Source of the DNA: Acidobacteriota bacterium
Lineage (GTDB): Bacteria; Acidobacteriota; Terriglobia; Acidiferrales; UBA7541
Direction of reading: 5' to 3'
Assembly (NCBI GenBank): GCA_018268785.1
Contig: JAFDVY010000001.1
Coordinates: 62,001 to 126,000, forward strand
Length of the DNA stretch: 64,000 nucleotides
Position 1 is the stretch's first letter, and each line of letters begins with the position of its first letter. Of the stretch, positions 42,798 through 51,669 are shown one piece after another. The notes under the pieces were generated by a model. That model was not told the origin of the DNA. It saw only the letters and a program-made list of their open reading frames with translations, and did not search any database. The position numbers and the translations under genes were made by a program.

Positions 42798-43754
42798 CTA
42801 TTTCAATTCGTCGTTAAAAAGTTTTGCAAGACGAGCACCTGCAAGCGCAACGCGCTGTTTAGCCACTTTTCCAGCAGTCTTCTTATACGCAGGAGTTAAG
42901 GTAAACGGGCCGCTGCCCGCTTCGACAGGTGTAACGTAAACAAATTGCTTCGCTGTTTGATAGCCCTCGGAGACCCAGATTTGTTCGTCCATTTTGGAAA
43001 CCAGAGAGCGGTCCGCCTTCGGGATTTTGCGGGCAGCTTTCTTGACGGTCTTCAAATCGTTGTTCGTTCCAAGCAAGTCGTCCCAGAAAAAATGGAGCTC
43101 ACATTTTGTACAGGAGAGTTTCACCGTGTTTCCCCCCGCATCGCCTTGAGGCTCCGCACTACTGACACGCGTCGTGGTATGAAGCGGTTGGTGAATGTCG
43201 CCGACGATGTGAATCAGCCAGACGAGATCATAGGATTTCAGGGAGTCAGGGCTGTTTGATGCGAGCGTGGTTCGAAAGACGCCGATACGTTCCTGCGCGT
43301 TCGGGATGGGGATTGCGGGCAAAGCCGTTCCATCGGTAGAAAACGGCGTATCAATGAAGTGCCAGTATTTATGCATCAGAAAGTCGTCGTAACCCGTATT
43401 GCGCGCCGGGTCGGGACTACCGTCAGGCCGGTTGCCGCGATCGCTCCCATCGGATTTGTATGCCTTGTCGCCTTTGATCTTGTCCGGCCAAGTGGCCGCA
43501 AGCATGAAAATCATCAGGTTCTTGTCTTCTTGCGAAGCGTTGGGAACTTCTTTGTCTATCGTTGCCACCCAGTCTGAGTAAGAGGGATTAAGTTTCAAGA
43601 GTGCATCCACACGTTCGCGCGCGTGAGAATTGAGCTGCTTGTAAGCTATGTACGCGACGATCATATGACCGCGGTCATTCCACGCGAAGCAGGGCAGTGC
43701 CGAGGCCAACGTGGCAAACAGGAAGACGAGGACGGACAGGATTCTGCGGTTCAT
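42798..43754 (-). CDS. Exported S1/P1-type nuclease
   Basis: A 318-residue secreted zinc nuclease. After the signal peptide (residues 1-24, ending PCFA) the mature chain begins with Trp (WNDRGHMIVAYIAY), whose amino group binds zinc in this family. Other ligands follow: TWPDKIK, KYWHFIDTPF, WLIHIVGDIHQPLHTTTR and GDAGGNTVKL. S1/P1 nucleases degrade single-stranded DNA and RNA to 5'-mononucleotides, usually at acid pH. Length is slightly above typical. It is convergent with the sigma54 activator. Confidence 0.93.
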   Translation of the reverse strand: MNRRILSVLVFLFATLASALPCFAWNDRGHMIVAYIAYKQLNSHARERVDALLKLNPSYSDWVATIDKEVPNASQEDKNLMIFMLAATWPDKIKGDKAYKSDGSDRGNRPDGSPDPARNTGYDDFLMHKYWHFIDTPFSTDGTALPAIPIPNAQERIGVFRTTLASNSPDSLKSYDLVWLIHIVGDIHQPLHTTTRVSSAEPQGDAGGNTVKLSCTKCELHFFWDDLLGTNNDLKTVKKAARKIPKADRSLVSKMDEQIWVSEGYQTAKQFVYVTPVEAGSGPFTLTPAYKKTAGKVAKQRVALAGARLAKLFNDELK

Positions 43755-43912
43755 TGGTTTGGGCTCTCCTGAGCTGCAAACAGAGATAAGTTAGCAGGAT
43801 TAGAAAACCCTTGCTGAGACGCGGGATTTTTGGAACCAGTTTCGGTCTGGTGGATTCGGCCCGCAGCCGTGTAAACTTTAGGGTTCCAAATCCACGCAAA
43901 GGGCTGTCTGAA

Positions 43913-45112
43913 ATGGCGACAAAAAAAGGAATCATCGGAATTCTCACCGGAGGCGGCGACGTGCCCGGTCTCAACCCGGCAATTCGCGGCGTGACGCTGC
44001 GCGCACTGCACGAAGGCTATGAAGTAATCGGCATCCGCCATGGCTGGGCTGGCTTGGTGGAAATGGTTCGGGATAAGAGCTACGACAATTCCGAAAACTT
44101 TATTCACTTGACGGAAGAGATTGTCGATCGCGCGGGGCGCACCGGCGGGACGTTTCTCCATTCTTCGCGTACGAATCCAGGACGCGTCGGCAAGTCAAAC
44201 GTACCGGCGCATCTCAGGGACAGGTTCAAGGATGAGAAGAATGATCTCACCCCGGAAGTCTTGAAAAATCTTGAATGGCTCGGAGTAGACACACTGGTCC
44301 CCATCGGCGGTGACGACACGCTGAGTTACGGAGTGCGTCTGCACAAGGAAGGATTCAAGGTCATTGGCATTCCAAAGACGATGGACAACGATGTGCCTGG
44401 TACGGATTACTGTATTGGATTCAGCACATGCGTAACGCGAACGATTCAACTCGTGAACAGCCTGCGCACATCGGCGGGTTCCCACGAGCGGTTTATGATT
44501 CTGGAAGTATTTGGCCGGTACGCAGGATTCACTGCGATGCTGCCGACGATGGCTGGAGCTGCGAACCGCTGCGTGATTCCCGAGTACAAATTCAATATCG
44601 AGCAGCTCACGGAACTGCTGGTGCACGACCGCAAGAAGAATCCCAGCCGCTACTCGATTGCGCTCGTATCCGAAGGCGCCATGTATGAAGGCGGAGAGAT
44701 GATGTTTGAAGGGGAAGCCGCAGACGCGTACGGGCACAAGAAGCTTGGAGGCATTGGCGAAGCGGTCGGTGAAAAAGTGAAAGAACTGTCGGCGAAATTC
44801 AATGGCGGGAAAAAGATCGAAGTGATCAGCCAGAAGCTCGGATACCTAGTGCGCTGCGGCGAGCCGGATGCGATCGATTCGATTGCGCCAATGGCATATG
44901 GAAATCTTGCGCTTGATTTGCTGCTAAAAAACATCAGCGGACGGCTCGTTGTGCTGAAGAACGGCCATTACGACAATCTGCCCATGGACGTAGTGACCTC
45001 TACAAAGAAAGTCGTGAACGTGAAAGAGCACTACAACACGAAACGCTTGCGGCCGGAGTATTCGACGTTCGAGAACAAGCCGATGTTTCTCATGGGACCC
45101 GACGGAAAGTAG
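43913..45112 (+). CDS. 6-phosphofructokinase, PPi-type active site
   Basis: A 399-residue glycolytic enzyme starting at ATG 43913; 34 open codons upstream are not conserved. Motifs are GILTGGGDVPGLNPAI, VPIGGDDTLSYG, GIPKTMDNDVPGTDYCIGF and FGRYAGF. The Asp in GGDD (Gly in ATP-PFK GGDG) and the Lys in PKTMDND are the residues that favour pyrophosphate over ATP as phosphoryl donor. The enzyme is therefore probably reversible, though specificity cannot be settled by these residues alone. A strong hairpin follows the gene. Confidence 0.9.
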   Translation: MATKKGIIGILTGGGDVPGLNPAIRGVTLRALHEGYEVIGIRHGWAGLVEMVRDKSYDNSENFIHLTEEIVDRAGRTGGTFLHSSRTNPGRVGKSNVPAHLRDRFKDEKNDLTPEVLKNLEWLGVDTLVPIGGDDTLSYGVRLHKEGFKVIGIPKTMDNDVPGTDYCIGFSTCVTRTIQLVNSLRTSAGSHERFMILEVFGRYAGFTAMLPTMAGAANRCVIPEYKFNIEQLTELLVHDRKKNPSRYSIALVSEGAMYEGGEMMFEGEAADAYGHKKLGGIGEAVGEKVKELSAKFNGGKKIEVISQKLGYLVRCGEPDAIDSIAPMAYGNLALDLLLKNISGRLVVLKNGHYDNLPMDVVTSTKKVVNVKEHYNTKRLRPEYSTFENKPMFLMGPDGK

Positions 45113-45135
45113 TTTGCGAGTAAACAAGGCGTTAC

Positions 45136-45176
45136 GGCTGGCGCAAAGTTAACCACTTTGCGCCAGCCTCCTTCTT
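45136..45176 (+). terminator. Terminator of the phosphofructokinase gene
   Basis: GGCTGGCGCAAAGT and ACTTTGCGCCAGCC form a perfect 14-bp stem with a 5-base loop, 23 bases after the stop. The following TCCTTCTTG is a poor U tract, so efficiency is uncertain. Confidence 0.7.
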
Positions 45177-45355
45177 GACGCATCTTCGCTATTGCTTGAG
45201 GCCTGAAGTAGAGCACAATACAGGCAGAGAGCCGTCCCCGACCGAGGACGAGTGTCCCGGATGGTCTCATCAGCGGTCCCAACCCTAGCTGGAAAACCGC
45301 AAACTGAAACGTATAGCTCCCCGCGTGAATTGCAGCACGCGAGATGGAGGCCGAA

Positions 45356-46897
45356 ATGTCTGACCAAAAACACGCGTGGACCGGCCAAACTGTCGCCGGA
45401 AGATATCTGCTTGGAAAATATTTGGGCGGAACGGACCACGGCAAGGTTTTTTCCACGGAGATTGTGCATGCGCGCGCTGTGCACGTTGCCATCAAACTGA
45501 TTCCAGAATCGAAAATGCAAGGCGCCAACAGGCAGCTCTCCAGATGGCGGGAGTTTGTTGGAATTTCCGGCTCAACTCTGTTGAAAATCCACGACTGCGG
45601 AAGCTGTGAACTGGATGGCCAGACACATCTGTTCGTGGTACAGGAATTTGCGGATGAAGACTTAGGAGACATTCTGCCGGAGAGGGCCTTAAGCGCAGAA
45701 GAAACGCGCGGCATGATTGAGCCCGTAATCGAAACGCTCGCGCTTTTGCACGGCCAGAATCTCGTGCATACACGGCTTCATCCCGGAAATATTCTTGCGA
45801 TCGGCGATCAGATCAAGCTTGCGAACGACTCGATCACGCCGAAGGGGGAATCGTCCGGTCTTACGTCGCCGGTGGAGGGCTTTTCGGCGCCGGAATGGGG
45901 AACGGTCCCTGCGGATCCCGCGACGGATATCTGGTCGCTTGGCGCGACAATAATTACGGCGCTATCTCAGAAGATCCCGGCTTTTGGCGAACACCATGGC
46001 GGACTGCTTTTGCCCGAAGAAGTGAAAGAGCCGTTTGCGAGGATTGCCAGAGAATGTTTGAACAAGGAGCCGGCACAGCGGCCATCTATCGCCAAGGTAC
46101 GGTCGCTGCTGAATGCGCCGATAACCCCAGTAGCGAAAGAAGTTCCCAAGGAAATAGTGAAGGAAGCGGCAAAAGTGCCGCCGAGAATTGAACCGGTTGC
46201 TGCGCCCGTTGCGAAGCCCGCGCCAGCACCGCCTCCGGTCCCCGTGATGCGAGCCCCAGTCGCTTCTGTGTCTCGGGTCCGGCCAACACAAGCGAAAGCG
46301 AAAGAAAAGAAATCGTATGTGCTCCCCATAGCGGTGATTGCGATCGTTGCAGTGCTGTTTCTCGCGATACCAAGGTTGTTTCGCCAACAGTCGGATGCTG
46401 CGACGTCGGTTTCTAAAACCGGTTCAGAGCCCACCTCAAGAGCTTCGACTCCGAAGGCGGCTTCTGGGCCATCGAAGCAAGCGACTGAAAAGGGGTCTCC
46501 GTCCAAGACCGCGCTTACGGAGGCTTCGCAGCCGGTTACTCCCGCTCCCGCCTCCGTTGTTAAGACACTGAACAAACCGTCCCATGACTCCAGCGCGAAG
46601 GGCGATGTGCTTGATCAAGTCTTACCGGACATTTCCGATAAGGCCCGTGCGACGATTCAAGGCAGAGTGCGTCTTGACGTCAAATTAGAAGTAAACCCCA
46701 CCGGAACAGTAGATTCAGCCGAAATTAGCGGGCCGGTGAACAGCAAATATTTTTCCGACCAGGCAATTAAGGCTGCGAAGCGTTGGCAGTTCTCCGCCCC
46801 GGAACTGGACGGACACAGCGTGGCGAGTCGATGGCTGATCCATTTTGAATTCACCCCGACGGCGACGAATGTTCGCCCTGCACAGGTCTCGCCGTAA
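45356..46897 (+). CDS. Pseudokinase-transmembrane-TonB C-terminal fusion protein
   Basis: A 513-residue protein from ATG 45356, five bases after GGAGG. Residues 10-255 have a Ser/Thr-kinase fold, but catalytic residues are gone. The glycine loop reads YLGGTDHGKVF, HRDLKPxN is HTRLHPGN, and DFG is replaced by LANDS; only VAIKLIPE (Lys) and the late APEWG/DIWSLG survive. A Pro/Ala-rich stretch and one membrane helix (VLPIAVIAIVAVLFLAI, near 325) follow. The C-terminus (about 430-505) is a TonB-type domain (GRVRLDVKLEVNPTGTVD, AIKAAKRWQFSAPELDG). It may pass cytoplasmic signals to outer-membrane transport. Confidence 0.88.
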   Translation: MSDQKHAWTGQTVAGRYLLGKYLGGTDHGKVFSTEIVHARAVHVAIKLIPESKMQGANRQLSRWREFVGISGSTLLKIHDCGSCELDGQTHLFVVQEFADEDLGDILPERALSAEETRGMIEPVIETLALLHGQNLVHTRLHPGNILAIGDQIKLANDSITPKGESSGLTSPVEGFSAPEWGTVPADPATDIWSLGATIITALSQKIPAFGEHHGGLLLPEEVKEPFARIARECLNKEPAQRPSIAKVRSLLNAPITPVAKEVPKEIVKEAAKVPPRIEPVAAPVAKPAPAPPPVPVMRAPVASVSRVRPTQAKAKEKKSYVLPIAVIAIVAVLFLAIPRLFRQQSDAATSVSKTGSEPTSRASTPKAASGPSKQATEKGSPSKTALTEASQPVTPAPASVVKTLNKPSHDSSAKGDVLDQVLPDISDKARATIQGRVRLDVKLEVNPTGTVDSAEISGPVNSKYFSDQAIKAAKRWQFSAPELDGHSVASRWLIHFEFTPTATNVRPAQVSP

Positions 46898-47000
46898 CTG
46901 TCCCGAGACTGTTCCTCTGACCAGTAGCTTTCAACAAAACGCACGAGTACGCTTCGCGCATTGGGGAGTGGTGTCTTTCTGGGGAAGAAGAGAGGGTCCG

Positions 47001-47621
47001 ATGTATTGCGAGCATTGCGGATTGCAGATTTTGCCGCAAAAGCCCGTTTGCACGCGCTGCGGCGTAAGTCCAACGTATCACTGGATGCAGTTGACGGCGC
47101 TGCTTTTGCTGTTTCTAGCTTTCGTAAGCAACGCACTAATCGCGTGGTTTGTGTTGCCGCGCATGGCGGCAAGCCATCCAGGGCACAAGTTTTTTCCCGC
47201 CTGGGCGTGGACCGATCGGACTCTTTCCATGTATGGCTGGATACCGCTGGCGATCGCGCTGCTGGCCTGGGATTTTCTGGTTTGGCAAAAGGTAAAGAAG
47301 ACCAAACCAATGCCGAAAATTAAAGGCTGGATCAGCCGGAAGATGTTGACCTTTGTCGTGGCGGCTGGTTTTGCACCGATTCTGCCATGGTGGATTCCGG
47401 CCGGTCAGCCTTCCGACAAGATCATGTCCACCTTTGCGACTCATCCTGGGTTGCCGGCTCTGGTTTCCTGGACCGCCATTCTGGCCGCCTGTGCGCTGCT
47501 CTGTGCCAATGCGGAGACAAGAGACATGTTGCTTGGCCGGGGTAAGACACTGAGCATGGTGAGCCTGGGTTTTATAGTTCTGGTGTTGAGCCTAACGGTA
47601 GTTGGATGGTCTTTGACGTAG
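47001..47621 (+). CDS. Zinc-ribbon membrane protein of unknown function
   Basis: A 206-residue protein from ATG 47001 (GAGGG upstream). A double CxxC zinc ribbon is at residues 3-22 (CEHCGLQILPQKPVCTRCG), followed by four to five membrane segments (LTALLLLFLAFVSNALIAWF, MYGWIPLAIALLAWDFLVW, LTFVVAAGFAPILPWW, WTAILAACALLC, MVSLGFIVLVLSLTVVGW). There is no enzymatic motif. It follows the pseudokinase-TonB gene by 103 bases and may be co-transcribed. The longer in-frame start at 46845 would overlap that gene and is unlikely. Confidence 0.78.
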   Translation: MYCEHCGLQILPQKPVCTRCGVSPTYHWMQLTALLLLFLAFVSNALIAWFVLPRMAASHPGHKFFPAWAWTDRTLSMYGWIPLAIALLAWDFLVWQKVKKTKPMPKIKGWISRKMLTFVVAAGFAPILPWWIPAGQPSDKIMSTFATHPGLPALVSWTAILAACALLCANAETRDMLLGRGKTLSMVSLGFIVLVLSLTVVGWSLT

Positions 47622-47646
47622 GCGACGAGATACAGAATACAAAAGG

Positions 47647-47690
47647 AAAGGGCGGCTGAAGAATGAACCTCAGCCGCCCTTTTTGCTTTA
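47647..47690. terminator. Bidirectional terminator between convergent genes
   Basis: AAAGGGCGGCTGA and TCAGCCGCCCTTT form a perfect 13-bp stem with a 10-base loop. The plus side continues TTTTTGC and the minus side CCTTTTG, so both the zinc-ribbon gene and the convergent small exported gene can terminate here. Confidence 0.88.
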
Positions 47691-47705
47691 ACTTGGATCC
47701 TCTTA

Positions 47706-48251
47706 TCAGGCTCCGACTTCTTTCAAATCGTCCTTTGCTTGCTTTTCCGCATTCTTAGCTTCCGCCTTGGCGTCAGCTTCGGGCTTCAGACGCTTTAGCG
47801 CATCCTGCAGGCTCACCGCTTTATCGCCCACTGGACCCTTGCAGCCGGAAAGATCGGCACTGGTTTGAACGCCTGTAACATCTGCGCGGACACAGTTGAA
47901 ATCAACGCCGACGTTGTGACTCGCGTGCAAAGCTGCGACGCAATCGCTAACGTTTTTAAATACGGAACAGGAGCTGGAAACGTCGCCGTCTTTTGGTAGC
48001 ACGCCGTTCTGCTGCAACAGCGCGGTCAGGCGCTTGTTCTGATCCGCGCTTGGTGCGGCAACATTCGAGGAAGACTTGTCTTTCTTGATCCATTTGATGG
48101 GATTCAGCGAATGAGAACTGCCTGAACTGTTGGAGCTGCTTGCAGCGGCCTGTGTTGCGCCGACTCCTGCTGGACCCTGCGCATTTACCTGCATTGCGCC
48201 GAACGAGCATCCTGTCGCCAGGATCAACACTGCGAAACCTGTTTTTTTCAT
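47706..48251 (-). CDS. Small exported protein of unknown function
   Basis: A 181-residue protein with a signal peptide (MKKTGFAVLILATGCSFGAM; the Cys at 15 lacks a clean lipobox). A Ser/Ala-rich linker (30-55) is followed by a compact domain with four Cys (SSSCSVFKNVSDCVAALHAS, DFNCVRADVTG, DLSGCKGPVG), probably two disulphides. The tail is a charged helix (ADAKAEAKNAEKQAKDDLKE). Not recognised. It has its own promoter region and the shared terminator. Confidence 0.78.
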   Translation of the reverse strand: MKKTGFAVLILATGCSFGAMQVNAQGPAGVGATQAAASSSNSSGSSHSLNPIKWIKKDKSSSNVAAPSADQNKRLTALLQQNGVLPKDGDVSSSCSVFKNVSDCVAALHASHNVGVDFNCVRADVTGVQTSADLSGCKGPVGDKAVSLQDALKRLKPEADAKAEAKNAEKQAKDDLKEVGA

Positions 48252-48431
48252 GGGAACTCCTTTGTTTGAGAGGACCGGGCTTGCCCTCGTTAAGAGTAGG
48301 CCACCGCTCGGCGGATGGTACGAGAGGGGAAGGAAGAGTACTCCCCGAAACGGTTACTTGGTCTTACGGACAGGGCAAATACCATGCGAAGCATTTTCAC
48401 TGTGGTGGCCGGTACGCTATCCTTAAGAACC

Positions 48432-49706
48432 ATGCATGACTTGAGCTATTTTCGAGAAAATTTGGATGTATTTGCCGATATGGCGAAACGGCGCGGCATT
48501 ACGCTCGATCTGGACGGGTTTCGCGCGTTGGACAAAGAACGCCGCGAGTTCATTACAGCCAATGAGCAACGCAAAGCGCAACGGAACAAGGCGAGCGAAG
48601 AAATCGCGCGTCTGAAGAAAGAAAAACAAGACGCAGACGCGATTATCTCGGAGATGAAACAGCTCGGAGATGTGATCAAACAAACCGACGAAAAAGTGGC
48701 CGAGCTGGACGCGCGCCAGCGTGAGTTGCTTCTCACGATTCCCAATCTTCCCCATTCCTCGGTTCCAACGGGAACCAGCGCTGCTGACAATGTGGAAGTG
48801 CGCCGTTGGGGCACGGCGCCAAAGCATGACTTCCAGCCCAAGCCGCATTGGGAAATTGGCGAAAAGACTGGAATTCTGGATTTAGAAAGCGCCACGAAAA
48901 TTACAGGGGCTCGTTTTGCCTTATACAAAAGCTGGGGAGCAAAGCTTGAGCGCGCGATCGCCAATTTCTTCCTGGATGTTCACACTCGCGAGCACGGGTA
49001 TACGGAAATCCTGCCACCTTTTCTTGTGAATACAGCTTCGTTAGTGGGCGCGGGGCAATTGCCCAAGTTCGCAGCGGACCTCTTCAAGATTCAAGACACG
49101 GATTTTTGGCTGACGCCGACCAGCGAAGTGGAACTGCACAATCTTTATCGTGACGAGACAATTGCGGAAGACAAATTGCCGATTCACATCACGGCTTGGA
49201 CAGCTTGTTTTCGCTCCGAGGCTGGCGCTGCTGGAAAAGATACGCGCGGCATCTTGCGTCAGCATCAGTTTCAAAAGGTAGAACTGTTCAAATTCACGCA
49301 TCCTGAAAAAAGCTACGAGGAACACGAAGCGTTGACACGCAATGCCGAAGCGATTTTGCAAAAATTGGGATTGCATTACCGCACCGTGTTGCTCTGTAGC
49401 GGCGACATGGGCTTTGCGTCCTCGAAAACCTACGACATTGAAGTTTGGTTGCCATCGAGCAACGAATTTCGCGAAATTTCGTCTTGCTCGAATTGCGAAG
49501 CGTTCCAGGCGCGGCGCGCGGGCATTCGGTTCAAGCCGAAAAGCGGCGGAAAGAGCGAGTTTGTTCACACGTTGAACGGTTCCGGGCTTGCCGTAGGGCG
49601 CACTTGGATTGCCATTGTTGAGAATTATCAGCAGTCTGACGGGTCGGTGGTGATTCCGGAGGCCCTGCGCCCTTACATGGGAATTGACCGAATTCCGGTA
49701 ATTTGA
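48432..49706 (+). CDS. serS: Serine--tRNA ligase
   Basis: A 424-residue class II synthetase. The N-terminal antiparallel coiled coil that grips the long arm of tRNA-Ser spans residues about 30-105 (EQRKAQRNKASEEIARLKKE). The catalytic core shows motif 2 (TACFRSEAGAAGKDTRGILR), QHQFQKVELFKF and motif 3 (LNGSGLAVGRTWIAIVENYQ). ATG 48432 gives the normal N-terminus MHDLSYFRENLDVF; 39 open codons upstream are not conserved. It also charges tRNA-Sec, relevant because selB is in the window. Confidence 0.97.
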   Translation: MHDLSYFRENLDVFADMAKRRGITLDLDGFRALDKERREFITANEQRKAQRNKASEEIARLKKEKQDADAIISEMKQLGDVIKQTDEKVAELDARQRELLLTIPNLPHSSVPTGTSAADNVEVRRWGTAPKHDFQPKPHWEIGEKTGILDLESATKITGARFALYKSWGAKLERAIANFFLDVHTREHGYTEILPPFLVNTASLVGAGQLPKFAADLFKIQDTDFWLTPTSEVELHNLYRDETIAEDKLPIHITAWTACFRSEAGAAGKDTRGILRQHQFQKVELFKFTHPEKSYEEHEALTRNAEAILQKLGLHYRTVLLCSGDMGFASSKTYDIEVWLPSSNEFREISSCSNCEAFQARRAGIRFKPKSGGKSEFVHTLNGSGLAVGRTWIAIVENYQQSDGSVVIPEALRPYMGIDRIPVI

Positions 49707-49853
49707 AGCCTTTGGCCCTTTGTATTCTTCGGAATTGCCGTAAAATCATTTAACTTGTGTGTTTGTAATTACTTACGAAGCTTTAACGGATCAAATTTCG
49801 CCCGAAACTGTGACCGCGCCGCCTCGCAAGCTATTGAAATTACACATTTTCGT

Positions 49854-49883
49854 TTGACGCACCCTTTTCCCCTTGCATACACT
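49854..49883 (+). promoter_or_regulatory. Sigma70-like promoter upstream of the small YHS-like gene
   Basis: TTGACG (49854-49859), an 18-base spacer and TACACT (49878-49883). The predicted start is about 49890, 44 bases before the ATG. Confidence 0.5.
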
Positions 49884-49933
49884 CGCCTCATCGTCCCATC
49901 GGGGTTATTTCTTAACGGACGAGACCTTAACCA

Positions 49934-50236
49934 ATGGGATTTCTAGCTCGCATCTTACGCTTCGTGTTCTGGACGCTTGTGATCTCCTGGGGCATCTGGC
50001 TGCTCAAACGTCTCTTGGGAGGACAGGCACAGGATGGCCAAGCCGCTCAAGAGCAACATCTGGACTCCAGCACAGCGAGCGGAAAACGCCTGGTGCGCGA
50101 TCCGCAGTGCGGAATGCATGTCGCGGAAGAACTGGCGCTTCCGGTGCGAATGGGAAACGAGATGATTCACTTCTGTTCGCAGGAATGTAGGGATCAATAC
50201 CTCCGGAATACGCAGAAGTTAGCCGCGAACGCTTAG
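49934..50236 (+). CDS. Small membrane-anchored YHS/PP0621-like metal-binding protein
   Basis: A 100-residue protein. An N-terminal membrane helix (LARILRFVFWTLVISWGIWL) is followed by a short linker and a Cys/His module RDPQCGMHVAEE...IHFCSQECRDQY that resembles PP0621 and YHS/TRASH zinc- or copper-binding domains. The role is unknown. Similar proteins occur widely and uncharacterised. It precedes glutamate dehydrogenase by 90 bases. Confidence 0.8.
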   Translation: MGFLARILRFVFWTLVISWGIWLLKRLLGGQAQDGQAAQEQHLDSSTASGKRLVRDPQCGMHVAEELALPVRMGNEMIHFCSQECRDQYLRNTQKLAANA

Positions 50237-50326
50237 AGAGTGCATGCACTAAAAAGTTTTGAGGTGGGCCCAGTAAAGAAGAAGCGATTTGAAAATCTAA
50301 ACTGACAGCGGAAAGGACCGAAGCCG

Positions 50327-51628
50327 ATGGCCACGGTCGCAAAGCCAACAGCTCCTCCCCTCGTACCGCGCATTGCGCCGCGCGAGGATCTCAACCCATT
50401 TCGAATCGCGCAAATCCAGTTCGACATGGCGGCAGAGTTTTTGAAATTGGACCCAGGACTGAGGCAAGTGCTGCGCACCCCGAAGCGCATACTGGAAGTC
50501 TCGCTGCCGACGAAGATGGACAACGGTCAAGTCCGCGTTTTGACTGGTTATCGTGTGCAGCACAACGTTTCTCGCGGCCCGGGCAAGGGCGGCATCCGGT
50601 TTCATCCGAACGTGACGCTGGACGAAGTGAAGGCCCTGGCCGCCTGGATGACGTGGAAGACGGCCGTTGTGAATGTTCCGTTTGGGGGAGCCAAGGCTGG
50701 CGTCATTTGCGACCCCAAGCGCATGTCGAAGAGCGAACTAGAGCGCATGACGCGGCGATTTGCGAGCGAAATTTTGCCCGTGATTGGGCCGGACCAGGAT
50801 ATTCCCGCTCCGGATGTTTATACAGACGCACAGACCATGGCTTGGATCATGGACACCTATTCCATGATGGTTGGCCACACCGTTCCAGGAGTCGTTACCG
50901 GCAAGCCGATTGCCATTGGCGGTTCGCAAGGCCGGGCGGAAGCAACAGCGCGTGGCTTGCTCTACGTTGTGGAAGAAGCATGTAAGCTGAAGAAGATTCC
51001 TCTGCGCGGCGCAACCGTAGCCATTCAGGGATTTGGAAACGCCGGAGCCACTGCGGCCCGTTTACTCGCCGAGAAGAAAGCCAAAATTGTTGCACTAAGC
51101 GACACGCGCGGTGGCGTGACGAATTCACGCGGCATCGATCCGATCAAGGCGATTCGCTATAAGGAACGTTCCGGCACCGTGGTGGGAATGCCCGGCGCTT
51201 CGCGCATTTCCAACGACGATCTGCTCACGATGAAGTGCGACATTTTAGTTCCAGCGGCGCTTGAAAACGTGATTACCCTGAACAATGCGGAAGCGATCAA
51301 GGCGCGCATCGTGGCGGAAGCCGCAAACGGCCCGACCACTCCGCATGCGGACGAGATTCTGGCGCGGCGCGGCATCACCGTGCTCCCGGATATTCTTGCG
51401 AACGCCGGCGGCGTCACGGTCAGCTATTTTGAATGGGTGCAGAATCAGGAAGGTTTGCTCTGGGATTCCGACGAAGTCAATCAGCGGCTGCAACGAATCA
51501 TGGTCCGCGGGTTCAACGAAATGGTGGAGACGATGAAGAAACATCATGTTCCGCCGCGCGCCGGCGCGATGATTCTGGCAGTAGGCCGCGTCGCGGAAGC
51601 CACGCTTGTCCGCGGACTGTTTCCCTGA
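50327..51628 (+). CDS. gdhA: Glutamate dehydrogenase (Glu/Leu/Phe/Val family)
   Basis: A 433-residue NAD(P)-linked enzyme interconverting glutamate and 2-oxoglutarate plus ammonia. Substrate and catalytic residues are in VSRGPGKGGIRFHPNV, VNVPFGGAKAGVICDPK and PAPDVYTDAQTMAWIMDTY. The Rossmann motif is ATVAIQGFGNAGATAARLLA. The C-terminal NAGGVTVSYFEWVQN is typical. Length is normal for the hexameric bacterial/archaeal type. Cofactor preference is not predicted. AAGGACC is a weak ribosome site. Confidence 0.95.
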   Translation: MATVAKPTAPPLVPRIAPREDLNPFRIAQIQFDMAAEFLKLDPGLRQVLRTPKRILEVSLPTKMDNGQVRVLTGYRVQHNVSRGPGKGGIRFHPNVTLDEVKALAAWMTWKTAVVNVPFGGAKAGVICDPKRMSKSELERMTRRFASEILPVIGPDQDIPAPDVYTDAQTMAWIMDTYSMMVGHTVPGVVTGKPIAIGGSQGRAEATARGLLYVVEEACKLKKIPLRGATVAIQGFGNAGATAARLLAEKKAKIVALSDTRGGVTNSRGIDPIKAIRYKERSGTVVGMPGASRISNDDLLTMKCDILVPAALENVITLNNAEAIKARIVAEAANGPTTPHADEILARRGITVLPDILANAGGVTVSYFEWVQNQEGLLWDSDEVNQRLQRIMVRGFNEMVETMKKHHVPPRAGAMILAVGRVAEATLVRGLFP

Positions 51629-51669
51629 TTCCGGCGATTTTTCTTCACGCAGGCACTGAGGTTAGCCGA

